Source: Noviherbaspirillum aerium
GTDB taxonomy: Bacteria > Pseudomonadota > Gammaproteobacteria > Burkholderiales > Burkholderiaceae_D
Assembly: GCF_008929045.1 (NCBI RefSeq)
Contig: NZ_VFAH01000004.1
Location: 1-64,000 of the forward strand
Reading direction: 5' to 3'
DNA: 64,000 nt
Part shown: positions 1-11,010 of the stretch, piece after piece
Position numbering within the stretch: position 1 is the stretch's first letter
How the letters are laid out: every line of letters starts with the position of its first letter
Notes under the pieces: generated by a model
What the model was told of the DNA's origin: nothing
Databases searched by the model: none
Seen by the model: the letters and a program-made list of their open reading frames with translations, nothing else
Program-made: the position numbers and the translations under genes

Positions 1-965
1 ATGCCGCCCGGCGCATACATGACGATGAGGATGAAGAACACGCCCAGGTACAGCTGCCAGGCCTTGGTGAAGTCCGACAGCATGACGGTGAGGAACACGC
101 CGATGATGGCGCCGATCATCGGGCCGAAGAAGAAGCCGACGCCGCCGATGAAGGTGAACAGCAGCACGCCGCCCGAACGCAGGGCGCTGACGTTTTCGGC
201 GGTGACGATCTCGAAGTTGATCGCCGACAGCCCGCCCGAGATGCCGGCGAAGAAGCCCGACAGGATAAGCGTGAGATAGCGCGCCCACTGGGTGTCGTAG
301 CCGATGAACTCGACCCGCTCGGGGTTGTCGCGCACGGCGTTGATGATGCGCCCCAGCGGCGTCTGCGTGAAGGCGTACATGCCCACGGTGGCGATGAACA
401 GCCAGGCGGCGATCAGGTAGTACACCTGGATCTGCGGACCGAAGGTGATGCCCATGAACTTCTCGCCGTAGACGCGGTTGGTGGAGATGCCGCCCTCGCC
501 GCCGAAGAACTCGGGGAACATCAGCGAGCAGGCGAACACCAGTTCCACGATGCCCAGCGTGATCATGGAAAACGTCGTGCCCGACTTCTTGGTCGTCACA
601 TAGCCGAACAGCATGCCGAAGAACATGCCGGCGAGGCCGCCGATGAAGGGAATCAGCGTGACCGGCATCCAGATCTTGCCGGCGGTGGCCAGGTTCATCG
701 CATGGATGGCGAAGAAGGCGCCCAGACCGGAGTAGACCGCATGGCCGAAGCTGAGCATGCCGCCCTGTCCCAGCAGCATGTTGTAGGACAGGCCGAAGAT
801 CATGACCGTGCCGATCTGCGACAGGATGGAGAGCGACGCGCCCTTGTTGAAGATCAGCGGCGCCACGATCAGGATCACCGCGAACAGGCCCCAGATGATC
901 CAGCGCCCGAGGTTCATGGGCTTGTAGGTCATGGTGTTTTTCATTGTCAGGGTATTGGTATTCAT
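1..965 (-). CDS. LivM-like branched-chain amino acid ABC transporter permease (partial, runs off left edge)
   Basis: This is an inner-membrane permease of the LIV/HAAT ABC family, pairing with the LivH-like protein just upstream. Reading leftward from the ATG at 965 the product begins MNTNTLTMKNTM and continues through hydrophobic segments with the LivM-like stretch GLSYNMLLGQGGMLSFGHA and, near the edge, a LivM-type cytoplasmic loop (TPLGRIINAVRDNPER). The 3' end lies outside the window, so the last codons and the ATPase genes expected downstream (LivG/LivF) are not seen. The ATG follows the stop of the LivH-like gene by one base, with a Shine-Dalgarno-like GGGAGGG in the end of that gene, so the two are co-translated. 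Substrate is unknown; the binding proteins upstream decide it. Confidence 0.9.
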   Translation of the reverse strand, partial: MNTNTLTMKNTMTYKPMNLGRWIIWGLFAVILIVAPLIFNKGASLSILSQIGTVMIFGLSYNMLLGQGGMLSFGHAVYSGLGAFFAIHAMNLATAGKIWMPVTLIPFIGGLAGMFFGMLFGYVTTKKSGTTFSMITLGIVELVFACSLMFPEFFGGEGGISTNRVYGEKFMGITFGPQIQVYYLIAAWLFIATVGMYAFTQTPLGRIINAVRDNPERVEFIGYDTQWARYLTLILSGFFAGISGGLSAINFEIVTAENVSALRSGGVLLFTFIGGVGFFFGPMIGAIIGVFLTVMLSDFTKAWQLYLGVFFILIVMYAPGG

Positions 966-966
966 G

Positions 967-1914
967 TCAGCCCTCCCGTGTGCCCATCAGGCCGCGCGGC
1001 CGGAAAATCAGGATCAGCACCAGCAGCAGGTAAGGCAGGATGGGTGCGACCTGGGAAATGGTGAGTTTGAGGACCGGGAAACCGAAGGTCTCCGGCGTGA
1101 CGGTGGTGCCGATCCAGGCCAGCACGGTGGCGAACGAGTAATCGAGCGCCACGGCATAGGTCTGCAGCACGCCGATCAGGAGCGACGCCAGCAGCGCGCC
1201 GACCAGCGAGCCCATGCCGCCGACGACGACCACCACGAAGATGATGGAGCCGACGGTGGCGGCCATGCCGGGCTCGGTGACGAAGGCGTTGCCGCCGATC
1301 ACGCCTGCCAGGCCGGCCAGCGCGCAGCCGCCGCCGAAGACCAGCATGAACACGCGCGGCACGTTGTGGCCGAGCGCCTCGACCATGTCGGGATGGGTGA
1401 GCGCGGCCTGGATGACAAGGCCGATGCGAGTGCGGGTGAGCACCAGGAAGATGGCCACCAGCATCAGGATGGCGATGAGCATCATGAAGCCGCGGTACAT
1501 CGGGAAGGTGGTGGTGAACAGCGTGAACAGCGGGCCGTCGAGTTCGGCGGGAATCGGGTAAGGCACGGCGGCCCTGCCCCAGATCAGCTGGACCAGTTCG
1601 ACCAGCACATAGGACAGGCCGAAGGTGAACAGCAGCTCGGGGATGTGGCCGTACTTGTGGACCGAGCGCAGGCCGTAGCGCTCGACCATGGCGCCGATGA
1701 CGCCGACCAAGAGCGGCGCGACGACCAGGGCCGGCCAGAAGCCGATCTTGGTGCTGATGGCATAGGCGAAATAGGCGCCCAGCATGTAGAAGCTGGCGTG
1801 CGCGAAGTTGAGCACGCCCATCATGCTGAAGATCAGCGTCAGGCCGGACGACAGCATGAACAGCAGGAGCCCGTAGCTCAGGCCGTTAAGCAAAGTAATT
1901 AATGTGAACTCCAC
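967..1914 (-). CDS. LivH-like branched-chain amino acid ABC transporter permease
   Basis: A 315-residue polytopic inner-membrane permease of the LIV-I type. The N-terminus (MEFTLITLLNGLSYGLLLFM, SGLTLIFSMMGVLNFAHAS) is the characteristic LivH start with the GVLNFAHAS signature. The start codon is GTG at 1914, preceded by GAGAGGG at a suitable distance. It lies downstream of two periplasmic binding-protein genes and upstream of the LivM-like gene, on the same strand. A perfect inverted repeat GTACGACCGTAC sits 23 bases upstream of the start and may be a TetR-family operator. Family membership is secure; true substrate (branched-chain amino acid, amide, or an acid handled by the neighbouring acyl-CoA ligase) is not. 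Confidence 0.92.
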   Translation of the reverse strand: MEFTLITLLNGLSYGLLLFMLSSGLTLIFSMMGVLNFAHASFYMLGAYFAYAISTKIGFWPALVVAPLLVGVIGAMVERYGLRSVHKYGHIPELLFTFGLSYVLVELVQLIWGRAAVPYPIPAELDGPLFTLFTTTFPMYRGFMMLIAILMLVAIFLVLTRTRIGLVIQAALTHPDMVEALGHNVPRVFMLVFGGGCALAGLAGVIGGNAFVTEPGMAATVGSIIFVVVVVGGMGSLVGALLASLLIGVLQTYAVALDYSFATVLAWIGTTVTPETFGFPVLKLTISQVAPILPYLLLVLILIFRPRGLMGTREG

Positions 1915-1936
1915 GCGGCAACCCTCTCAAATTCTT

Positions 1937-1948
1937 GTACGACCGTAC
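1937..1948. promoter_or_regulatory. Candidate TetR-type operator upstream of the LivH-like gene
   Basis: GTACGACCGTAC is a perfect 5-bp inverted repeat (GTACG/CGTAC) around AC. A close variant, AACGACCGTACT, occurs at 6632-6643 in front of the acyl-CoA ligase of the same gene cluster. Two related palindromes at two promoters of one transport/activation cluster suggest a shared repressor. TetR-family regulators of fatty-acid genes in betaproteobacteria bind palindromes of about this size. No regulator gene is in the window. Confidence 0.45.
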
Positions 1949-2007
1949 TTTTTTTGTGCAGCAAAAAAGCAGCGCGCCAGGCAACGGCACGCTGCAAGGG
2001 AAATCAA

Positions 2008-3249
2008 TTACGAAGGACGCTTCATCTGGCAGGACGTCGGCTGGGACGCCACATAGGGATCGAGCACGACATCGGTCTTCCAGCCGTAGCCGGTATTCTC
2101 CTGGTCATACTTGACATCCTTGCCGTTCACCTTGGTCCAGGTGGCGATGTACAAGGGCTGCTGCAGCTGGTGATCCTGCTTGCGCATCTCGACTTCGCCG
2201 TTCAGGCTCTGCACCTTCATGCCTTCCATCGCCAGCGCCACCTTGAGCGGATCGGTCGTCTTGCCTTCCTTCATCGCCTTGCCCAACAATGCCAGCGAGG
2301 TATAGGTGGCCATTACATAGTAGTCATCGTTGTGCTTTTTCTTGAAGCCTTCGACGATCTCCTTGCCGACAAACTTTTCATTGTTGGCATTCCAGTAGCC
2401 GACATACTTCACGCGCTCGGCGCCGGACGGCCCCATTGCCGTGGGTACGCCGGTTGTCGCGCCGTAATAGGTGTAGAAGTTGGCGGTCAGGCCTGCGTCC
2501 TTGGCAGCCTTGATCAGCAGCGCCAGGTCGGCGCCCCAGTTGCCGGTAATGACGGTATCCGCACCGGCAGCCTTGATCTTGGCGACGTAAGGCGAGAAAT
2601 CCTTCACCTGCCCGATCGGATGCAGGTCGTCGCCGACGATCTGCACATCCGGACGCTTGCGCTTGAGGTAATCCTTGGCGGCGCGGGTGACCTGATGCCC
2701 GAACGCATAATTCTGGCCGATGATGTAGACCTTCTTGATGTTCTGGTCCTTGGCCATGTACGTGGTCAGCGCCTCCATCTTCTGGTCCGAATTCGCGTCG
2801 GTGCGGAAATGCCAGAAGCTGCACTTGCCGTTGGTGAGGTCCGGATCGACGGCCGCGTAATTGAGGAAAAGAACTTCCTTGCCGGGATTGCGCTCATTGT
2901 GCTTGTTGATCGCGTCGATCAGTGCCAGCGCCACGCCGGAACCATTGCCCTGGATAACATAGCGGTAACCCTGGTCGATCACGGTCTTGAGCTGGGACAA
3001 GGATTCCTGCGGACTTGCCTTGTTGTCGAAGCCGACCACTTCGAAGGTATGCTCGCCGGCCCATTTCTGCGCGTTCGCCATCTCGGCGACGTACTGCCAG
3101 CTCTTCAGGCCGTTCTGGCCGACCGGTGCGAACGGGCCGGACAATGGATCGATGAAGGCGATCTTCACCGTGTCCGCATAGGTGGCAGGCGCTGCGAACG
3201 CAGCCGCCAGAGAAAGCGGAATGATCCAGGATTTGAATTGGATAGCCAT
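2008..3249 (-). CDS. ABC transporter periplasmic substrate-binding protein (LIV family), copy 1
   Basis: A 413-residue periplasmic binding protein of the Leu/Ile/Val-binding (peripla_BP_6) family. It has a signal peptide (MAIQFKSWIIPLSLAAAFAA, cleavage near AAPATYA-DTVK) and the family start VKIAFIDPLSGPFAPVGQNG. The ATG at 3249 follows AAGGAAGAG at good spacing. It delivers an unknown small substrate to the LivH/LivM-like permeases encoded directly downstream. It is a close paralogue of the protein encoded immediately upstream (3582-4832). Long identical blocks include the KRKRPDVQIVGDDLHPI segment, so the pair arose by tandem duplication. An ORF on the opposite strand here is a shadow. Confidence 0.92.
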   Translation of the reverse strand: MAIQFKSWIIPLSLAAAFAAPATYADTVKIAFIDPLSGPFAPVGQNGLKSWQYVAEMANAQKWAGEHTFEVVGFDNKASPQESLSQLKTVIDQGYRYVIQGNGSGVALALIDAINKHNERNPGKEVLFLNYAAVDPDLTNGKCSFWHFRTDANSDQKMEALTTYMAKDQNIKKVYIIGQNYAFGHQVTRAAKDYLKRKRPDVQIVGDDLHPIGQVKDFSPYVAKIKAAGADTVITGNWGADLALLIKAAKDAGLTANFYTYYGATTGVPTAMGPSGAERVKYVGYWNANNEKFVGKEIVEGFKKKHNDDYYVMATYTSLALLGKAMKEGKTTDPLKVALAMEGMKVQSLNGEVEMRKQDHQLQQPLYIATWTKVNGKDVKYDQENTGYGWKTDVVLDPYVASQPTSCQMKRPS

Positions 3250-3581
3250 TTGTCTCTTCCTTATAAGTGTTTTGTGTTTACAGCATATCGGCGCCTAGAC
3301 CGGGTGTAAAGCGCGTACGGCAAAGGAATCTATGAGGTATTCGGCATCGTATTCATCTTCACGCGCAAGCCGGGTCCGGCGCTGCAAGCCCGCGGCACCT
3401 GCCTGCCGGGCGCGTGCATCTCCCGCTGCGGATTCCAAGGCATCGAGGTCGACAACGTCAACCACATCAACCGGAAAGCCGAAACGGCGCGATCAGATAA
3501 ATCTTCGGAACGGTTCCGCCGCCATGCGGCAGAAATGCGGCATGGACCGCTTCGGTGCCATGCCGCAAACAGAGTTGAAGG
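3250..3581. other. Intergenic spacer between the duplicated binding-protein genes
   Basis: 332 bases without a convincing gene. The only open frame (+ strand from 3332) is Arg/Ser-rich and overlaps the end of the next gene antisense. Around 3515-3580 there are imperfect inverted repeats (CCGCCATGCGGC and GCATGGACC...GGTGCCATGC), which could form a stem-loop in the leftward transcript and reduce read-through between the paralogues. No clear promoter was found. Confidence 0.5.
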
Positions 3582-4832
3582 TCAGGACGGACGGGCCGGA
3601 CGCTTCATCTGGCAGGAATGCGGCTGGGTCGCCACATAGGTTTCGACCTTCTGGTCCATGCTCCAGCCGTAGCCGGTATTTTCCTGGTCATACTTGACCT
3701 TCTTGCCGTCGACCTTTTCCCAGGTCGAGATGTAGAGCGGCTGCTGCAGCTGGTGGTCGGCGGCGCGCATTTCCACGTCGCCGTTGATCGCCTTGGTCTT
3801 CATGCCTTCCAGTGCGAAAGCGACCTTGACCGGATCGACGGAGTTGGTGTCCTTGGCGGCCTTGGACACCATCTGCACGACGGTGTAGATATCACTGACG
3901 TAGAAGTCGTCGTTGTACTTTTTCTTGAACGCCTCGACGATTTCCTTGCCGGCAAAAGTCTCGTTGTTCGGAATCCAGTACGCGACCTGCTTGACCATGC
4001 CGGCCACCGCGCCGCCCATGGCGGTCGGAACACCGGAAGTACCGCCGTAGTAGGTGTAGAACTTGGCGGTCAGGCCTGCATCCTTGGCAGCCTTCACCAG
4101 CAGCGCGAGGTCGGCGCCCCAGTTGCCGGTAATGACGGAATCCGCGCCGGAAGCCTTGATCTTGGCGATGTAAGGCGCGAAATCCTTCACGGTCGCGATC
4201 GGATGCAGGTCGTCGCCGACGATCTGCACATCCGGACGCTTGCGCTTGAGGTAATCCTTGGCGGCGCGGGTGACCTGGTGACCGTGAGCATAGTTCTGGC
4301 CGATGATGTAGACCTTCTTGATGCTCTGGTCCTTGGCCATGTAGGTGGTCAGCGCTTCCATCTTCATGTCGGAATTGGCATCGAAGCGGAAGTGCCAGAA
4401 GCTGCACTTGCTGTTGGTCAGGTCGGGGTCGATCGCCGAGTAGTTCAGGAAGACGATTTCCTTGCCGGGATTGCGCTCATTGTGCTTGTTGACCGCATCC
4501 ACCAGCGCCAGGGCCACGCCGGAGCCGTTGCCCTGGGCAATGTAGCGGTAGCCCTGGTCGATCACGGTCTTGAGCTGGTTCAGCGATTCCTGCGGGCTGC
4601 CCTTGCCGTCGAAGGCTTGCACCTCGACCGTATGGTTGCCGGCCCACTTCTGCTGATTCGCCATTTCCGCGAACATGCGGAAGGTGTTGAGCTGGTTCTG
4701 CCCGATGGGAGCAAAGGCGCCTGACATCGTCTCGATCATCGCGATCTTGATGGTGTCCGCATGCGATACCGGCGCGGCGAAAGCTGCTGCGACGGAGGCT
4801 GCCAATACGAGGGGGCGAATCTTCTTCATCAT
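3582..4832 (-). CDS. ABC transporter periplasmic substrate-binding protein (LIV family), copy 2
   Basis: Paralogue of the neighbouring binding protein, same fold and length class. It has a signal peptide (MKKIRPLVLAASVAAAFAA, cleavage near PVSHA-DTIK) and the mature start IKIAMIETMSGAFAPIGQNQ. I place the start at 4832 rather than at the first ATG (4841). AAGGA touches the 4841 ATG with no spacing but lies eight bases from the ATG pair at 4832/4829. Differences from copy 1 cluster in the segments after residue about 280 (VAYWIPNNETFAGKE versus VGYWNANNEKFVGKE), consistent with divergence of ligand preference. It lies between the acyl-CoA ligase and copy 1 on the same strand. Confidence 0.9.
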   Translation of the reverse strand: MMKKIRPLVLAASVAAAFAAPVSHADTIKIAMIETMSGAFAPIGQNQLNTFRMFAEMANQQKWAGNHTVEVQAFDGKGSPQESLNQLKTVIDQGYRYIAQGNGSGVALALVDAVNKHNERNPGKEIVFLNYSAIDPDLTNSKCSFWHFRFDANSDMKMEALTTYMAKDQSIKKVYIIGQNYAHGHQVTRAAKDYLKRKRPDVQIVGDDLHPIATVKDFAPYIAKIKASGADSVITGNWGADLALLVKAAKDAGLTAKFYTYYGGTSGVPTAMGGAVAGMVKQVAYWIPNNETFAGKEIVEAFKKKYNDDFYVSDIYTVVQMVSKAAKDTNSVDPVKVAFALEGMKTKAINGDVEMRAADHQLQQPLYISTWEKVDGKKVKYDQENTGYGWSMDQKVETYVATQPHSCQMKRPARPS

Positions 4833-4924
4833 ATGTCTCATCCTTGTTTAGGTACGCTGGTATAACGTCGGCCTTGTTCTTCGAAGGCTCTCTTGATGCT
4901 GATTCCGATTGCGGTGCGGGGGTG

Positions 4925-6577
<1,653 letters not shown>

Positions 6578-6631
6578 CATGCCTCCTGCCTCGTAGTTGG
6601 AATTCTTCTACTTATTGAAGCATGATTTTTG

Positions 6632-6643
6632 AACGACCGTACT
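6632..6643. promoter_or_regulatory. Candidate TetR-type operator upstream of the acyl-CoA ligase
   Basis: AACGACCGTACT within TTTTGAACGACCGTACTAAA, about 55 bases upstream of the ligase start. It matches nine contiguous bases of the perfect palindrome at 1937-1948 (ACGACCGTAC core). Its role is inferred only from this recurrence. Confidence 0.4.
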
Positions 6644-6698
6644 AAAACCGTCAACGACTTTCGATGACGCACTGCACCATTGCCCCGCCGGAGCGGTT

Positions 6699-7286
6699 TC
6701 AGTCGACAGCGGATTTGTAGATGGTATTTTTCGGGCGGGCCATTACGCGTCGCAGCATGGGCTCGAAAAATTCCAGCGGCAGCGTGTCGTAATCGGGATC
6801 GAAGGCCGGCGCATCGTACTTCTCGCAGAACTCCAGCGTCGCGTCGTAGAAGGAGGCGTTGGCGAATTGGTCGCGCAGGTTGCGGTCCATGCCGAGATGA
6901 TGGAAGAAGTAGTAGCCCTGGAAAATGCCGTGCTTTTCCACGATCGCATGGTATTCGGGATTGACGAAAGGCTTGAGAATGGCAGCGGCGATGTCGGGAT
7001 GGTTGAAGCTGCCAAGGGTGTCGCCGATGTCGTGCAACAGCGCACAGACCACGTATTCATCATCGCGGCCGTCGCGGTAGGCGCGGGTCGCCGTCTGCAG
7101 GCTGTGCGTGAGCCGGTCTACCGGGAAACCGCCGCAGTCGCCGTCAAGCAGGCGAAGATGCGCAAGAACGCGGTCCGGCAATGCGGCCGCATAGGTCTTG
7201 AACTCGCGTCCGATGATTTTCCAGTCTTCCGCAGTGCTCTCCTGCATGTCGCGAAAGCCTGCGCGGGAATGATCGAGTGTCTCCAT
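6699..7286 (-). CDS. HD-domain metal-dependent protein (phosphohydrolase / PhnZ-like oxygenase fold)
   Basis: About 195 residues with an HD-domain signature: a His before the helix (DRLTHSLQTATRAYRDG), the HD doublet in ALLHDIGD, and further His/Asp residues in FNHPDIAAAI. This arrangement is shared by small HD phosphohydrolases and by HD-type mixed-valent diiron oxygenases such as PhnZ, so the chemistry is open. I prefer the ATG at 7286 (METLDHSRAG); the frame is open to a GTG at 7346, but that extension reads as non-conserved leader. Shine-Dalgarno support is poor for either. It follows the class II aldolase on the same strand by about 85 bases and may share its transcript. Confidence 0.75.
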   Translation of the reverse strand: METLDHSRAGFRDMQESTAEDWKIIGREFKTYAAALPDRVLAHLRLLDGDCGGFPVDRLTHSLQTATRAYRDGRDDEYVVCALLHDIGDTLGSFNHPDIAAAILKPFVNPEYHAIVEKHGIFQGYYFFHHLGMDRNLRDQFANASFYDATLEFCEKYDAPAFDPDYDTLPLEFFEPMLRRVMARPKNTIYKSAVD

Positions 7287-7370
7287 GTCGTTATATTCGA
7301 GAAAGGAAAATGCAGGTTGGAAAATGCAGGGTGCGCTTGGTGCCACCCTGCTTCATGAACTTGTCGGCGA

Positions 7371-8147
7371 TCAGGTGCGGTAGGAAGGATCGATGCGGTC
7401 GAGCCGTCGCAGAAGGCCCGGCCATGCCAGCATGCCGCCCTTCGACTTCGTTACCGTGCGCGCCTGGTCCTTGGCGCCGCTGATGATGGTCTGGGGAATC
7501 GTGATCAGTTCGCCGCCGCCGGCCTGGGCACGGATCTGGATCATGCAGGCGGCTTCGAAGATGTACATGTTGACGAAGGCATCGGCAATCGTCTTGCCCA
7601 GGGTGAGCAAGCCGTGATTGCGCAGCATCAGGTAATTCTTGTTGCCCAGGTCTGCGACCAGGCGCGGCTTTTCTTCGTCATTCAGCGCGACACCCTCGTA
7701 GTCGTGATAAGCCAGGCTCGACAGCACGAAGATCGATTGCTGGGAAAGCGGCAGCAGGCCGTTTTTCTGGGCGGAGACCGCGACGCCATTGATGCTGTGG
7801 ACATGCAGCACGCATTGCGCATCATGCCGTTCCGAATGGATGGCCGAGTGAATGGTGAAGCCGGCGGGATTGACCGGGAACGGCGAGTCTTCGATCTTGT
7901 TGCCGTGCAGGTCGATCTTGACCAGCGAGGAAGCGGTAATCTCGTCGAACATCATGCCGTAGGGATTGATCAGGAATTGATCCTCGGTGCCCGGTACGCG
8001 CGCCGTGATATGCGTGAAGATCAGATCACTCCAGCCAAAGTCGGCGACCAGCCGGTAGCAGGCGGCCAGGTCCACGCGCGTCTGCCATTCCTCCTCGGAG
8101 ACGCGCTCCTGCAAGGATGGAAAGCTCAGCTTTTCGGGGGCGTTCAT
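7371..8147 (-). CDS. Class II aldolase/adducin family protein
   Basis: A 258-residue cytosolic protein of the L-fuculose-phosphate aldolase/adducin head family. Metal-binding histidines are visible in CVLHVHSING and LMLRNHGLLTLG, the two diagnostic motifs. The start ATG follows AGGAGATACC. Members of this subgroup lacking a clear sugar-phosphate pathway are common in betaproteobacteria, and substrate is not assignable. It is divergent from the Crp/Fnr-type regulator at 8294, with about 146 bases between the starts, so that regulator could control it. Confidence 0.88.
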   Translation of the reverse strand: MNAPEKLSFPSLQERVSEEEWQTRVDLAACYRLVADFGWSDLIFTHITARVPGTEDQFLINPYGMMFDEITASSLVKIDLHGNKIEDSPFPVNPAGFTIHSAIHSERHDAQCVLHVHSINGVAVSAQKNGLLPLSQQSIFVLSSLAYHDYEGVALNDEEKPRLVADLGNKNYLMLRNHGLLTLGKTIADAFVNMYIFEAACMIQIRAQAGGGELITIPQTIISGAKDQARTVTKSKGGMLAWPGLLRRLDRIDPSYRT

Positions 8148-8293
8148 GATGGTATCTCCTCTTCTCTGTCAGAATAGTGCGCTGTAGCGATGTATGTCGC
8201 GGGCATCGGCGTCCGCCGTGCCGGTCAGGCGCGTTTCCATCGCAGTATCGTTATAACGCACCGCACAAGACTGTCAACTACTTAACAATCGCC

Positions 8294-9088
8294 ATGCAAA
8301 ATCACGGCCCCGATGACATTGACCGAGCCGCACTCCTGCGCAGTTCATGGCTGTCGGACGTACCTGAAGAGATCCTGCGCGCCGCCTGCGCCTGCGCCGC
8401 GGTGCGGACATTCGGCGACGGCATCCTGATCCACGCCCGCGGCGCGGAAGCCGACGGGTTCTATACCATCGCCAGCGGCGCCGTGCGCTTTACCCGCGCC
8501 ACGGCCGACGGACACTCGTCGATCATCGCGGTACTGGGTGCGCCAAACTGTTTCGGCGAAATCTCCCTGTTCGACGGGCTGCCGCGCTCGCATGATGCGC
8601 ATGCGGCCGGAGACACCACGCTGCTGTTTCATTCGAGAACCGATTTCAAGAATCTGCTTGCCCGCTATCCGCAGATCTATGAGCGTTTCCTCAAGGTCCT
8701 GAGCATGCGTCTGCGCGCGACCTTCGACATGGTGGAGGAAGCCGCCGTCGCCCCGTTGTCGCAGCGGCTTGCGCGCCGCCTGCTGGAGCTTGCGCATATC
8801 AAGCCCTCCGCGCTGAATGCCGATGTCGATGCGCACGGACGCGAAGTTCCGCTGACACAGGAAGACCTGGGGCATCTGCTCGGCAAGTCCCGCCAGAGCA
8901 TCTCGAAAATCCTGCATTATTGGGAACAAAAGGGGTTGATACAGACCAAATATGGCCGCATATCCATCAAACAGCCTCTAGCGCTCTCTGCCCTTGCCTA
9001 TCCGGAGCAATCTCAAGGCTCCGCCAGATCAGCCCTTCGGGAGCGGTCGGAGGCTACGGGCGACCCACACTTCAAGGAAGCTTTATGA
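8294..9088 (+). CDS. Crp/Fnr-family transcriptional regulator
   Basis: A cyclic-nucleotide-binding-fold N-terminal domain (residues about 15-130: [35 protein letters not shown]) is followed by a winged helix-turn-helix (about 150-235: [20 protein letters not shown]). It lacks the Fnr-type N-terminal cysteine cluster, so it is not an iron-sulphur oxygen sensor of the Fnr type; the ligand is unknown. I start it at the ATG 8294 ([10 protein letters not shown]); an upstream ATG at 8177 would add a non-conserved leader. The stop codon overlaps the selO start (ATGA at 9085-9088), so it is translationally coupled to selO and may regulate that operon and the divergent aldolase gene. Confidence 0.88.
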   Translation: MQNHGPDDIDRAALLRSSWLSDVPEEILRAACACAAVRTFGDGILIHARGAEADGFYTIASGAVRFTRATADGHSSIIAVLGAPNCFGEISLFDGLPRSHDAHAAGDTTLLFHSRTDFKNLLARYPQIYERFLKVLSMRLRATFDMVEEAAVAPLSQRLARRLLELAHIKPSALNADVDAHGREVPLTQEDLGHLLGKSRQSISKILHYWEQKGLIQTKYGRISIKQPLALSALAYPEQSQGSARSALRERSEATGDPHFKEAL

Positions 9089-10590
9089 ACGCACCTGCCG
9101 AACGCAGGCTTCGCCAGCAGGCGAATCAATTGCCCTTTGCAAACTCCTTCGCCGCCCTGCCGCCGCAGTTCTATACCCGGCTCCAGCCGACGCCGGTGCC
9201 TGCCCCCTATCTGGTCGGCGCCAGCTCCCCGGCCGCTGAACTGATCGGCCTCGATGCCGAAGCACTCGGGCTCCAGGACGCCGTCGACGCCTTTTCCGGC
9301 AATGCGGTGCTGCCGGGGTCCGAACCCCTGGCTGCGGTCTACTCCGGGCATCAGTTCGGCGTCTGGGCGGGACAGCTCGGCGACGGACGCGCGATTCTGC
9401 TTGGCGACGTTGCCGCCGACGACCCCTGGCCCGCAGGCCGTATCGAGCTCCAGCTCAAGGGAGCGGGCATGACGCCATATTCCCGCATGGGTGACGGGCG
9501 CGCGGTACTGCGTTCCTCGATCCGCGAATTCCTGTGCTCGGAAGCCATGGCTGCGCTCGGCATACCGACCTCGCGCGCGCTCTGCGTCACCGGCTCGGAC
9601 ATGCCGGTCATGCGCGAGACCGTAGAGACCGCTGCCATCGTGACCCGCATGGCGCCCAGCTTCATCCGCTTCGGCTCTTTCGAGCACTGGTTTTACAACG
9701 AGCGCCAGGAAGAACTGAAGATGCTCGCGGACTATGTCATCGACCGCTTCTATCCGGCGCTGCGCGACGACCCGCAGCCCTACCGCGCGCTGCTGTCGGA
9801 GGTGAGCCGCCGCACCGCGGAACTGATGGCGCAGTGGCAGGCGGTCGGTTTCATGCATGGCGTGATGAATACCGACAACATGTCCATCCTCGGGCTGACC
9901 ATCGATTACGGTCCCTTCGGTTTCATGGAAGCCTTCGATGCGCGTCACATTTGCAATCACAGCGACCACCAGGGCCGCTACTCGTACCAGATGCAGCCTC
10001 GCATTGGGCAATGGAATTGCTTCGCGCTGGCGCAGGCGCTGCTTCCGCTGGTGGGCGAAGTCGAGGATGCACAGGCGGCGGTCGATATCTACAAGCCCAC
10101 CTACGATACGAAGTTCGAGCAGCTGATGCATGCCAAGCTCGGCCTGCGCGATACGCTGCCGGATGACGGCAAGCTGTTCGAGTCGATGTTTGCACTGATG
10201 CAGAACAACCATGTCGATTTCACGCTGTTCTTCCGCCAGCTGGGCAATCTGACGCTGGATAACCCGCAGGCGGACGAACCGCTGCGCGACCTCTTCATCG
10301 ACCGCCCCGCCTTCGATGCCTGGGCGGTCCAGTACCGCAACCGTCTCCGCCAGGAAAACAGCCGGGATGAAGAACGCAGGACAGGCATGCATGCCGTCAA
10401 TCCGAAATACGTACTGCGCAACTACCTGGCCCAGGTCGCAATAGACAAAGCGCAGAACAAGGACTTTTCCGAAGTGGCCCGTCTGCTGTCGGTGCTTGAA
10501 AAGCCGTTCGACGAACAGCCGGAAAACGAACACTATGCCGAATTACCGCCCGACTGGGCGAGCACTCTGGAGGTAAGCTGCTCATCATGA
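9085..10590 (+). CDS. selO: Protein adenylyltransferase SelO (YdiU)
   Basis: A 501-residue SelO pseudokinase-fold enzyme, which transfers AMP from ATP to protein hydroxyl side chains; in E. coli it is tied to redox protection, including glutaredoxin as target. Recognisable blocks are the N-terminal [76 protein letters not shown] (catalytic loop) and [11 protein letters not shown]. The C-terminus ends CSS, the position that is selenocysteine in animal SelO. The start ATG overlaps the Crp/Fnr stop (ATGA) with AAGGAAG upstream, and its own stop overlaps the msrB ATG. The neighbours suggest an oxidative-stress protein-repair operon. Confidence 0.96.
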   Translation: MNAPAERRLRQQANQLPFANSFAALPPQFYTRLQPTPVPAPYLVGASSPAAELIGLDAEALGLQDAVDAFSGNAVLPGSEPLAAVYSGHQFGVWAGQLGDGRAILLGDVAADDPWPAGRIELQLKGAGMTPYSRMGDGRAVLRSSIREFLCSEAMAALGIPTSRALCVTGSDMPVMRETVETAAIVTRMAPSFIRFGSFEHWFYNERQEELKMLADYVIDRFYPALRDDPQPYRALLSEVSRRTAELMAQWQAVGFMHGVMNTDNMSILGLTIDYGPFGFMEAFDARHICNHSDHQGRYSYQMQPRIGQWNCFALAQALLPLVGEVEDAQAAVDIYKPTYDTKFEQLMHAKLGLRDTLPDDGKLFESMFALMQNNHVDFTLFFRQLGNLTLDNPQADEPLRDLFIDRPAFDAWAVQYRNRLRQENSRDEERRTGMHAVNPKYVLRNYLAQVAIDKAQNKDFSEVARLLSVLEKPFDEQPENEHYAELPPDWASTLEVSCSS

Positions 10591-10982
10591 CCACGAAAGT
10601 GACTAAAACCGACGCCGAATGGCGTGAAATGCTCGATCCCCTTGAATACCAGGTCACCCGCAAGGCGGCGACCGAACGCGCTTTCACCGGCCGCTATTGG
10701 GATCACCATGAACACGGCATCTACACCTGCATCTGCTGCGGCACGCCGCTGTTCGAATCGGATGCGAAATTCGACTCCGGATGTGGCTGGCCGAGCTACT
10801 TCCGGCCGCTTGATCCTGACAATGTTTCCGAGCGCATCGATCGCAGTCATGGCATGATACGCACCGAAATTCTTTGCAACGTGTGCGACGCCCATCTCGG
10901 TCACGTATTCCCGGACGGACCTCCTCCCACCGGCTTGCGTTATTGCATCAATTCGGCGTCGCTGCGTTTCGATCCCAAGTAA
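10587..10982 (+). CDS. msrB: Peptide-methionine (R)-S-oxide reductase MsrB
   Basis: A 131-residue MsrB, which reduces methionine-R-sulfoxide in proteins. Two CxxC pairs (CICC and CNVC) bind the structural zinc. The catalytic cysteine is in [11 protein letters not shown] near the C-terminus, and a likely resolving cysteine lies in [11 protein letters not shown]. Length is typical for the cytosolic single-domain form. It overlaps selO by four bases (ATGA), so translation is coupled. Confidence 0.97.
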   Translation: MTTKVTKTDAEWREMLDPLEYQVTRKAATERAFTGRYWDHHEHGIYTCICCGTPLFESDAKFDSGCGWPSYFRPLDPDNVSERIDRSHGMIRTEILCNVCDAHLGHVFPDGPPPTGLRYCINSASLRFDPK

Positions 10983-11010
10983 ACTAACAGTACGAAAGAG
11001 CCCGCGCCCC

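Noticed and set aside
931-1902. Long plus-strand frame of 323 codons
   Set aside because: Antisense shadow of the LivH-like gene; Gln/Arg/His/Asp-rich composition is typical of mirrored GC-rich coding.
3332-3697. Plus-strand frame between the binding-protein genes
   Set aside because: Ser/Arg-rich, no ribosome site, overlaps the end of a well-supported gene.
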